Source: Dokdonia sp. PRO95
GTDB lineage: Bacteria; Bacteroidota; Bacteroidia; Flavobacteriales; Flavobacteriaceae
NCBI RefSeq assembly: GCF_000355805.1
Contig: NZ_CM001837.1
Span: forward strand, 1,888,155 to 1,952,154
Reading direction: 5' to 3'
Length of the DNA: 64,000 bases
Part shown: in pieces, positions 57,479-64,000 of the stretch
How positions within the stretch are numbered: the first letter of the stretch is position 1
How the letters are laid out: each line of letters begins with the position of its first letter
Made by a program: the position numbers and the translations under genes
Notes under the pieces: model-generated
The model's database searches: none
What the model was told of the DNA's origin: nothing
Seen by the model: only the letters and a program-made list of their open reading frames with translations

Positions 57479-57486
57479 CAAAAATA
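57479..57486 (-). promoter_or_regulatory. Possible -7 element of engB
   Basis: On the minus strand this reads TATTTTTG, fitting TAnnTTTG, but no -33 TTTG is present at 19 nt. If used, transcription would start about at the engB ATG. Confidence 0.4.
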
Positions 57487-57595
57487 GTAATGTAATCGTT
57501 TAATAAAGAATATGCAGCACATTATGTGCTCAAAAGTCTAAGAGATGACTGTGAGGGTAATTCTTAGTGTGTATTATTAATGTGGGTAAGAGGTA

Positions 57596-58360
57596 TTAAA
57601 ATTCTCTTTCTTTAAGCCACTTAAGGAGTATGTCGTTAAACTCGTTGGGCTTTTCCATCATTGCTGCGTGACCACACTCATCTATCCAGAAAAGATCTGA
57701 GTCTGGAAGGAGTTTATTAAAATCCTCAGCAACCTCTGGCGGAGTGACTCCATCTTGACGTCCCCAGATAATACAAGTAGGTGTATTCATTTCTGGAAGG
57801 TCTTGCGCCATGTTGTGACGTATAGCGCTTTTTGCAATCGCAAGTGTTTTGAGTAATTTGTTACGATCGTTTACAGTGTCGTACACCTCGTCTACAATTT
57901 CCTTAGTAGCACACTCTGGGTTGTAAAAAACACCTTGAGCCTTCTGTTTGATGTATTCATAATCACCGCGCTTAGGGTAGCTTTCTCCCATTGCACTTTC
58001 GTAAAGTCCAGAGCTTCCTGTGATTACAAGAGCTTTTACTTTTTCTGGAGACATTTTTGTGTGATAAAGCCCCACATGACCACCCATAGAATTACCTAGA
58101 AGAATTACTTCTTTGTAGCCCTTCATGGTGATAAATTCATCAAGGTACTTTGCAAATGATTTTACACCTGTTTTAACAAGCGGCATTGTGTACACTGGAA
58201 GTTCAGGTATAACCACCTTATACCCATTTTCCGAAAAATGAGAAGTTACTGCATCAAAATTACTCAAGCCTCCCATTAAACCATGTAAAATGATAATTGG
58301 TGTTCCTTCGCCTTTTTCTAGATAAGTAAATTTCCCTTCGGTTATTAAGTCGTGTTTCAT
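57596..58360 (-). CDS. Alpha/beta-fold hydrolase
   Basis: 254 residues of the alpha/beta-hydrolase fold: oxyanion region LHGLMGG (25-31), nucleophile elbow GNSMGG (Ser91), probable acid Asp203 in WGRQDGVTPP and His231 in ECGHAAMMEKP, so the triad is complete. No signal peptide, hence cytoplasmic. It resembles meta-cleavage-product hydrolases and general esterases; the substrate is unknown. A -7-like TATATTTG lies at 58386-58393 on the minus strand. Probably a single gene. Confidence 0.85.
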   Translation of the reverse strand: MKHDLITEGKFTYLEKGEGTPIIILHGLMGGLSNFDAVTSHFSENGYKVVIPELPVYTMPLVKTGVKSFAKYLDEFITMKGYKEVILLGNSMGGHVGLYHTKMSPEKVKALVITGSSGLYESAMGESYPKRGDYEYIKQKAQGVFYNPECATKEIVDEVYDTVNDRNKLLKTLAIAKSAIRHNMAQDLPEMNTPTCIIWGRQDGVTPPEVAEDFNKLLPDSDLFWIDECGHAAMMEKPNEFNDILLKWLKEREF

Positions 58361-58385
58361 AAAAGTGGTTAGTAATCAATAGAAG

Positions 58386-58393
58386 CAAATATA
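58386..58393 (-). promoter_or_regulatory. Likely -7 element of the hydrolase gene
   Basis: TATATTTG on the minus strand, 25 nt upstream of the hydrolase ATG; no TTTG is seen at -33. Confidence 0.4.
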
Positions 58394-58485
58394 GTTATTT
58401 CGCTTTTGATTAGTCGTTCTTTTTTGACTTTGAATTTATGAGGGTTTATCTGTATTTGTTAGAAGTATAACACATTGTTTTTGTG

Positions 58486-58501
58486 CGCTTTCGCGAAAGC
58501 G
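58486..58501. repeat. Dispersed palindrome, copy 16 (16-bp perfect)
   Basis: CGCTTTCGCGAAAGCG in the hydrolase-mraZ divergent gap, about 70 nt before the MraZ repeats. Confidence 0.9.
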
Positions 58502-58570
58502 AAATTTTAAAATCATAGTTCGTTTCTACAAGAAATGTAAAAAAAACATTCATCAACATATTGTTAACAA

Positions 58571-58627
58571 GTGGCGGGAGGTGGTACAACTTATCAACAA
58601 AGTGGTAGAATGTGGTAAAAAGTGGTA
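58571..58627 (+). promoter_or_regulatory. Probable MraZ operator (GTGGTA repeats)
   Basis: GTGG occurs at 58571, 58581, 58602, 58612 and 58622, four of the five as GTGGTA. Spacings are 10, 21, 10 and 10, so all lie on one face of the helix with one repeat skipped. MraZ in other bacteria binds direct TGG-type repeats about 10 bp apart upstream of its own gene and represses the dcw cluster, so autoregulation is likely. Confidence 0.8.
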
Positions 58628-58637
58628 ATATTTGCGC

Positions 58638-58645
58638 TATATTTG
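58638..58645 (+). promoter_or_regulatory. -7 element of the mraZ/dcw promoter
   Basis: TATATTTG matches TAnnTTTG. The expected -33 position (58615-58618) falls inside the repeat array instead of reading TTTG, so MraZ binding would block polymerase directly. The start would be about 25 nt before mraZ. Confidence 0.65.
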
Positions 58646-58675
58646 AGTTAATACATAAAAACTAACCTATCTCGA

Positions 58676-59146
58676 GTGATTAATCTCATTGGAACATATG
58701 AATGTAAAATAGACGCTAAGGGTCGACTCATGTTGCCTCAAGCGTTTAAAAAGCAGCTGGCGCCTGTCCTTCAGGATGGTTTTGTGCTTAAGCGTGCTGT
58801 GTTTCAAAAATGTCTTGAGTTGTATCCTATTGCAGAGTGGAATGTGCTGAGTGCAAAAGTGAATAAGCTTAATCGTTTTAATAAGAAGAATGATGAGTTT
58901 ATACGTCGTTTCAATGCAGGTGTTAAGCCAGTGGAGGTTGATGGAACGGGTAGAGTTTTAGTATCAAAAGATTTAGGAAGTTTTGCAAAACTTGAGAAGT
59001 CGATTGTGGTTAATGCTGCTTTCAACATACTTGAGATTTGGGATAAAGATTTATATGAAAAAGCCATTGACGAGGCAGCGGTAGATTTTGCAGATCTTGC
59101 TGAGGAGGTGATGGGAGATAGCGATATACCAGATGGATTATCATAA
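58676..59146 (+). CDS. mraZ: Transcriptional regulator MraZ
   Basis: 156 residues from a GTG start (MINLIGTYECKIDAKGRLMLPQAFKKQL). Two SpoVT/AbrB-like DNA-binding repeats: about 5-55 and 75-125 (FNAGVKPVEVDGTGRVLVSKDLG). MraZ forms rings that bind repeats upstream of its gene and controls the division/cell-wall cluster. It is the first gene of the dcw operon, as usual, and overlaps rsmH by 14 nt. Confidence 0.96.
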   Translation: MINLIGTYECKIDAKGRLMLPQAFKKQLAPVLQDGFVLKRAVFQKCLELYPIAEWNVLSAKVNKLNRFNKKNDEFIRRFNAGVKPVEVDGTGRVLVSKDLGSFAKLEKSIVVNAAFNILEIWDKDLYEKAIDEAAVDFADLAEEVMGDSDIPDGLS

Positions 59147-60029
59147 CCCAGTATTATTAAAAGAGACGGTAGGTGGTCTCAATATCAAGCCAGATGGCAT
59201 CTATGTAGATGTCACTTTTGGTGGTGGTGGTCATTCTCGTGAAATCATGAGCAGGTTAGGTCCTGAGGGAAAGCTATATGGTTTTGATCAAGATGTAGAT
59301 GCTCAACAAAATGTTATTGAGGATGAGCGATTCACGCTTATCCCAGAAAACTTTAGATACATCAAGCGATTTATGCGCTTTCATGGTGTGAAAAAAGTAG
59401 ATGGCATCCTTGGTGATTTTGGCGTGAGTTCACATCAATTTGATGTTGCAGAGCGTGGTTTTTCTACTCGTTTTGAGAGTGATCTCGATATGAGAATGAA
59501 TCAGAATGATACGTTATCTGCTTATAATGTCATTAATGATTATGCAGAGGAAGATTTAAGACAAGTGTTCTGGCAGTATGGAGAGCTTCGTAATGCTCCT
59601 AAGCTGGCTAGTACTATAGTGCATGAGCGCAATAGTCAGTTTATAAAGACTAGTGAGCATCTTAAAAAGGTGTTAGCTCCTTTTTTGCCTAAGCATAGAG
59701 AGCATAAAATACTTGCTCAGATTTATCAAGCAATACGCATAGAGGTTAATCAAGAGATAGAGGTTCTTAAAGAATTTTTACTTCAGACAGAGCAGCTCCT
59801 TGAGCCGGGTGGTAGAATAAGTCTTATAAGTTATCACTCACTTGAAGACCGTCTAGTGAAGAGATATATAAGAAATGGAATGTTTGAGGGAGAGCCAGAA
59901 AAAGATATGTATGGCAATTTTGAAGTTCCTTTTAAGAAAGTAGGGAAGCTCATTATTCCAGACAGCAATGAGATAAAGTCAAACAACAGAGCGCGTAGTG
60001 CAAAGTTGAGAATCGCTGAAAAACTTTAA
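59133..60029 (+). CDS. rsmH: 16S rRNA (cytosine1402-N4)-methyltransferase
   Basis: 298 residues (old name mraW). It methylates N4 of C1402 in the 30S P-site. The SAM site VDVTFGGGGHSREIMSRL, ILGDFGVSSHQFDVAERGFS and ISYHSLEDRLVKRYI are family hallmarks. It starts 14 nt before the end of mraZ, so translation is probably coupled, and ftsL follows after 8 nt. Confidence 0.97.
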   Translation: MDYHNPVLLKETVGGLNIKPDGIYVDVTFGGGGHSREIMSRLGPEGKLYGFDQDVDAQQNVIEDERFTLIPENFRYIKRFMRFHGVKKVDGILGDFGVSSHQFDVAERGFSTRFESDLDMRMNQNDTLSAYNVINDYAEEDLRQVFWQYGELRNAPKLASTIVHERNSQFIKTSEHLKKVLAPFLPKHREHKILAQIYQAIRIEVNQEIEVLKEFLLQTEQLLEPGGRISLISYHSLEDRLVKRYIRNGMFEGEPEKDMYGNFEVPFKKVGKLIIPDSNEIKSNNRARSAKLRIAEKL

Positions 60030-60037
60030 GAGGCACA

Positions 60038-60358
60038 GTGAGCAAGTTTAATAATATACTCAAGGGTAAATTTCTAGTAGATGAGGATGCCTTTAAAAAC
60101 TGGAGGATGATCATCTTTATTTCTGCACTCGCATTAATCATGATTGCTAGTTCGCACAGAGCAGATGAGAAGGTCTATGAGATTGCAAGGTTAAAAGAAG
60201 AAGTAGCTGAGCTGAGAAGTGAAGCGGTAGACAGCCGAGTAAATCTCTGGAAGTTAAAAACAAATAGTAGTGTGGCAAAAGCATTAGAGTCAAGGGGAAT
60301 TAAACCATCTAATGTGCCGCCAAAAAAGATAAAAGTAACAACACAAGAAACAGATTAA
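60038..60358 (+). CDS. ftsL: FtsL-like cell division protein
   Basis: 106 residues from a GTG start. A cytoplasmic N-terminus, one transmembrane helix (about 24-41, MIIFISALALIMIASSH) and a short coiled coil (VYEIARLKEEVAELRSEAVDSRVNLWKLK). Sequence is poorly conserved in FtsL, so the call rests on topology and position between rsmH and the division transpeptidase. It links FtsB/FtsQ and activates FtsWI. Confidence 0.82.
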   Translation: MSKFNNILKGKFLVDEDAFKNWRMIIFISALALIMIASSHRADEKVYEIARLKEEVAELRSEAVDSRVNLWKLKTNSSVAKALESRGIKPSNVPPKKIKVTTQETD

Positions 60359-60362
60359 TAAA

Positions 60363-62354
60363 GTGGCAACCACAGAGAAGCACATATTAAACCGCCTTTA
60401 TTTCGTCGCTGGATGTATGTTCCTCCTAGCGATCATAATCGCATATAAGCTTATTGCGATTCAGGTGTTTCAGGGTGCAAAGTATCGTGAGCTTGCTACT
60501 ACTAGCACAGAGAAGATGGTAACCATCCCAGCTACTCGCGGTAACCTTTATGCAGAAGATGGTAGTCTTCTCGCGACCTCACAAATCAAGTACGATATAC
60601 GATGGGATGCAGTAGCACCATCTAATGAAAATTTTAACGAGAATATAGTTGGTCTTTCTAAGGGGCTCTCTCAAGTGCTCGGTAAGCCTCAATCATATTA
60701 TGAAAATAGATTGCGCAAAGCGCGTAGTACAAAAAATCGCTACTTGTTTATAGCCCGTAAACTAGGTTATGCAGAGTATGTGAAGATTAAATCACTTCCA
60801 TTATTCAATAAAGGCCAATTTAGAGGTGGTATCATTATCGAGGAGCATACAGAGCGTGAGCATCCGCTTGAGAAAATGGCAGAACGCACCGTGGGTTATG
60901 AGCGTCAGGATGATAGTGGTTATTATACACGAGTAGGTCTTGAGGGTGCATACGGATATTACTTACGTGGTAAAGAAGGACGCCGTCTCAAGCAAAAGAT
61001 TGCAAAGGGAGAATGGAAACCTCTTGGGGTGGGTAATGTTATTGAACCACGAGATGGTTATGATGTAATCTCAACCATAGATGTAAATATTCAAGACGTT
61101 GCACACAACGCCTTGCTTGCTAGTCTTGAAAAATACCAAGCAGACCACGGTTGTGTGGTTGTTATGGAGACTAAGACGGGCGAGATTAAAGCAATATCAA
61201 ATTTAGGTCGTACTAAGGAAGGGAAATATTACGAGCGTCTCAATTATGCAGTAGGAGAAGCACATGAGCCGGGTTCTACATTTAAGTTAATGTCTATGGT
61301 TGCTGCGCTTGAAGATAAGGTGATTGACTCAAGTACGGTGTTTGATACAGAAAATGGTCGTGTGAAATTCTATGACCGAACGGCGATAGATTCTAAAAGA
61401 GGTGGTTATGGTAAAATAACAGCTGCAAAGGCATTTGAGCTGAGTAGTAATACCGCTTTCGCGAAAATGATAAACGATAACTATGCCTCAGATCCAGAAA
61501 AGTTTGTAAAACGACTTTTTAATATGGGGCTCAACGATCAATTAGGACTTGAAATTAAAGGAGAAGGAAAACCGAACTTTCCTTACCCAGGCGATAAAAA
61601 CTGGTATGGAACTACCTTGCCTTGGATGGCTTTTGGATATGGAATAGAGTTAACGCCATTACAAACGCTCACATTTTATAATGCTATTGCAAATGATGGT
61701 GAGATGGTAAAACCTCGTTTTATTAAAGAGGTGAAGGAGTGGGATCAAACCATTGAGTCTTTTGATAAAGAGGTGATTAATTCTCGTATCGCTTCTCAAG
61801 CTACTATAAACGTAGTAAAGGAGATGATGAAGAAAACAGTAGAGCGAGGTACAGCGAGAAATATTTATAGTGAAGAATTTTCAATGGCGGGTAAGACGGG
61901 TACTTGTCAGACTGAGTATTGGATAGAAGCAGGAAGATATATTTCATCATTTGCGGGTTATTTTCCAGCAGATGAGCCTAAGTATTCTTGTATTGTAGTG
62001 GTTAATAAACCTAAAAAATCTATAGGGTTTTATGGAAATGTTGTTGCAGCTCCGGTGTTTAAGGAAATTGCACAGAAAATTTATACAGATACTCCTGTAA
62101 TTGATGAGGTGAATTTACCCACGGAGAATTCAAAGATTATTGAGGGGGATTATCAGAGGTATTATGCAAATGTCAATAAAGCACATAGCAAGATGCCTAA
62201 TGTAAAAGGAATGCCTGGAATGGATGCGATTGCATTGCTAGAAAACCTAGGCTTAAAAGTAAATTTTCGCGGAAGCGGGAAAGTGAAAAGTCAGTCTGTA
62301 AAAGCTGGTGATAAAATAGAGAAGAATAAAACAATCACGCTACAATTATCTTGA
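60363..62354 (+). CDS. ftsI: Division-specific peptidoglycan transpeptidase (FtsI/PBP) with PASTA domain
   Basis: 663 residues from a GTG start: one N-terminal transmembrane helix (about 11-31), a PBP dimerisation domain, and the transpeptidase domain with EPGSTFKL (SxxK, Ser near 304), SSN near 361 and KTGT near 510. A C-terminal PASTA domain (MPNVKGMPGMDAIALLENLG to the end) is present, unlike in enteric FtsI. It cross-links septal peptidoglycan. One palindrome core lies in the codons of SSNTAFAK. The stop overlaps murE. Confidence 0.95.
   Translation: MATTEKHILNRLYFVAGCMFLLAIIIAYKLIAIQVFQGAKYRELATTSTEKMVTIPATRGNLYAEDGSLLATSQIKYDIRWDAVAPSNENFNENIVGLSKGLSQVLGKPQSYYENRLRKARSTKNRYLFIARKLGYAEYVKIKSLPLFNKGQFRGGIIIEEHTEREHPLEKMAERTVGYERQDDSGYYTRVGLEGAYGYYLRGKEGRRLKQKIAKGEWKPLGVGNVIEPRDGYDVISTIDVNIQDVAHNALLASLEKYQADHGCVVVMETKTGEIKAISNLGRTKEGKYYERLNYAVGEAHEPGSTFKLMSMVAALEDKVIDSSTVFDTENGRVKFYDRTAIDSKRGGYGKITAAKAFELSSNTAFAKMINDNYASDPEKFVKRLFNMGLNDQLGLEIKGEGKPNFPYPGDKNWYGTTLPWMAFGYGIELTPLQTLTFYNAIANDGEMVKPRFIKEVKEWDQTIESFDKEVINSRIASQATINVVKEMMKKTVERGTARNIYSEEFSMAGKTGTCQTEYWIEAGRYISSFAGYFPADEPKYSCIVVVNKPKKSIGFYGNVVAAPVFKEIAQKIYTDTPVIDEVNLPTENSKIIEGDYQRYYANVNKAHSKMPNVKGMPGMDAIALLENLGLKVNFRGSGKVKSQSVKAGDKIEKNKTITLQLS
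61455..61466. repeat. Dispersed palindrome, copy 17 (core, in ftsI)
   Basis: CGCTTTCGCGAAA with core at 61457-61466, coding for Ala-Phe-Ala-Lys right after the catalytic SSN motif. Confidence 0.75.
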
Positions 62355-63814
62355 TACTACTTAAAGACATATTATATAAGGTAACACTAGAGTCTGTAGT
62401 GGGTAACACTGCTGTTGCAATTACTAATATTCATTTTGACTCACGTCAAGTGTCTCTCAACGATGTGTTTGTCGCTGTGCGCGGTACGCAAAGTGATGGG
62501 CATGAATATATAGCAAAAGCTGTAAATCAAGGCGCGCTTGCAATCATTTGTGAGGAGCTTCCAGAAAAAACGGTAAACGGAATAACCTATGTGAAAGTCG
62601 CAGATACTTCTAGCGCACTTGCTACAATTGCTTCTAATTTTTATGGAAATCCTTCGGCTAACTTAAAGCTTATTGGTATTACGGGAACTAATGGTAAGAC
62701 TACTATCGCTAGTTTGTTATACCAGCTGTTTCAAAAGGCAGGTTATAAGACAGGACTGCTATCTACGGTAAAGATTTTAGTAGATAAGACCGAGTATAAA
62801 GCGACGCATACCACTCCTGATAGTTTGACAATAAATAAGTATCTCGCAGAGATGTCTGAGGCTGGTGTAGAGTATTGTTTTATGGAGGTGAGCTCGCATG
62901 GGATTCATCAAAAACGTACAGAAGGTTTGCATTTTGAGGGAGGGATTTTTACAAACCTATCTCACGATCATCTAGATTACCACGACACCTTTGCAGAGTA
63001 TAGAGATGTTAAGAAAAAGTTTTTTGATGAGTTACCTAAAACGGCTTTTGCGCTCGTAAATAACGATGATAAAAATGGACCTATTATGGTTCAGAACACA
63101 AAAGCAAAAAAAGTAACCTACGCTTTAAAATCATATGCAGATTATAGAGCGCAAATTCTAGAAAATCAATTATCGGGATTATTACTTAAAATTCAAGATC
63201 AAGAAGTTTGGGTGAAGCTTATTGGTTCGTTTAACGCATATAACCTCTTAGCCATTTTTGCAACAGCAGAATTGTTGGGGCTAGATCAAATGGAAGCATT
63301 ACAGCTTTTAAGCGAGCTAGAGAGTGTGTCTGGACGTTTTCAATATTTCATTTCTGAGGGTAATGTGACTGCAATAGTAGATTATGCACATACACCTGAT
63401 GCTCTTAAAAATGTGCTAGAAACCATAAATGATATCCGTACTAAAAATGAAGAGCTTATTACGGTTGTAGGAGCTGGTGGAGATAGAGATACTACAAAGC
63501 GTCCTAAAATGGGGCATATTGCAAGTGCACTTAGTACAAAGGCAATTATCACTAGTGACAATCCACGTACAGAGAAACCAGAAACAATTATAGAGCAAGT
63601 AGAAGCAGGTGTTGAGCCTATTAACTACAAAAAAATCTTATCTATCACAGATAGAAAGCAAGCTATAAAAACAGCTTGCCAACTTGCAAATCCAGGAGAT
63701 ATAATTCTAATCGCGGGTAAAGGTCATGAGACTTACCAAGAGATAATGGGAGAGCGATTTGATTTTGACGATTATAAAATAGTACAAGAAACCCTTAAAC
63801 AACTTAATAAGTAA
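62351..63814 (+). CDS. murE: UDP-N-acetylmuramoyl-tripeptide synthetase, diaminopimelate-adding
   Basis: 487 residues from a TTG start ([19 protein letters not shown]) that overlaps the ftsI stop by 4 nt. It adds the third residue to UDP-MurNAc-dipeptide with ATP. The P-loop [15 protein letters not shown] (about 113-127), [16 protein letters not shown] and [15 protein letters not shown] are present. The DNPRTEKPE motif near residue 403 is the signature of meso-diaminopimelate specificity rather than lysine. Confidence 0.96.
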   Translation: MILLKDILYKVTLESVVGNTAVAITNIHFDSRQVSLNDVFVAVRGTQSDGHEYIAKAVNQGALAIICEELPEKTVNGITYVKVADTSSALATIASNFYGNPSANLKLIGITGTNGKTTIASLLYQLFQKAGYKTGLLSTVKILVDKTEYKATHTTPDSLTINKYLAEMSEAGVEYCFMEVSSHGIHQKRTEGLHFEGGIFTNLSHDHLDYHDTFAEYRDVKKKFFDELPKTAFALVNNDDKNGPIMVQNTKAKKVTYALKSYADYRAQILENQLSGLLLKIQDQEVWVKLIGSFNAYNLLAIFATAELLGLDQMEALQLLSELESVSGRFQYFISEGNVTAIVDYAHTPDALKNVLETINDIRTKNEELITVVGAGGDRDTTKRPKMGHIASALSTKAIITSDNPRTEKPETIIEQVEAGVEPINYKKILSITDRKQAIKTACQLANPGDIILIAGKGHETYQEIMGERFDFDDYKIVQETLKQLNK

Positions 63815-64000
63815 TGCTGTATCATCTTTTTCAATGGTTAGACGAAGCTTACAACTTGCCAGGAGCAGGGTTGTTTCAGTTCAGTACGTTTCGTGCTGCA
63901 CTTGCGGTGTTGATATCGTTAGGACTTTCTACTATTTATGGAGAGCGCATTATTAAGCTCCTGCAGCGCAAGCAAATGGGAGAGCAAATAAGAGATCTAG
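63814..64000 (+). CDS. mraY: Phospho-N-acetylmuramoyl-pentapeptide transferase, 5' part
   Basis: From ATG 63814, overlapping the murE stop by 1 nt, the frame reads [19 protein letters not shown] and continues [37 protein letters not shown] to the window edge (62 residues). This is the N-terminus of MraY, which makes lipid I; the first membrane helix is visible. Truncated only by the window. Confidence 0.93.
   Translation, partial: MLYHLFQWLDEAYNLPGAGLFQFSTFRAALAVLISLGLSTIYGERIIKLLQRKQMGEQIRDL

Overview
The window looks like chromosomal DNA of a marine member of the Flavobacteriaceae (Bacteroidota); a Dokdonia/Krokinobacter-like genus is my guess and was not tested. The support is three SusC/SusD outer-membrane pairs, the gliding genes gldB and gldC, promoters of the Bacteroidota type (TTTG - 19 nt - TAnnTTTG), AT-rich DNA, and a meso-diaminopimelate type MurE. 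I found no tRNA, rRNA, CRISPR array, transposase or phage gene.

Layout. 1-15.3 kb (minus strand): a truncated lipoprotein gene, then three susD-susC pairs in separate transcription units divided by clear terminators. They encode TonB-dependent import of unknown substrates; no carbohydrate-active enzyme lies inside the window. 15.5-17.2 kb: an Omp85/BamA-like outer-membrane protein, divergent from the next block. 17.4-34.5 kb (plus): one long str-S10-spc-alpha ribosomal superoperon, rpsL-rpsG-fusA-rpsJ-rplC ... secY-infA-rpmJ-rpsM-rpsK-rpsD-rpoA-rplQ, starting at a perfect consensus promoter and ending at a strong terminator. tuf is absent. Several spacers inside it (rpsJ/rplC, rpsN/rpsH, rpsK/rpsD) can form RNA structures, and rpsH carries a frameshift. 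34.6-39.2 kb: carA, eno, gltA, with a 736-nt structured gap before gltA. 39.2-48.7 kb: metabolic genes on both strands (GyrI-like protein, DDAH-like hydrolase, MepB-like protein, purT, DUF885 lipoprotein, exported Ntn hydrolase, aminotransferase, fatty acid desaturase, rsmG). 48.8-51.3 kb: an ECF sigma factor, a probable anti-sigma protein and an outer-membrane-like protein in one operon. 51.5-58.4 kb: dnaG, a LuxR-type regulator, nadE, gldB-gldC plus an unknown gene, engB, and an alpha/beta hydrolase. 58.7-64 kb: the start of the mra/dcw division and cell-wall cluster (mraZ, rsmH, ftsL, ftsI, murE, start of mraY), headed by a repeat array that looks like the MraZ operator.

The most striking feature not explained by genes is a dispersed palindrome with core TTTCGCGAAA, usually extended to CGCTTTCGCGAAAGCG. 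I counted 17 exact cores by eye, 12 between genes and 5 inside genes, none in the first 10.8 kb. Other points worth checking are the rpsH frameshift, a DnaG lacking all four usual zinc ligands, a response regulator with Glu at the phosphoacceptor position, a pair of hairpins before gltA sharing one competing upstream strand, and an 83-bp near-identical 5' module shared by two susC genes.
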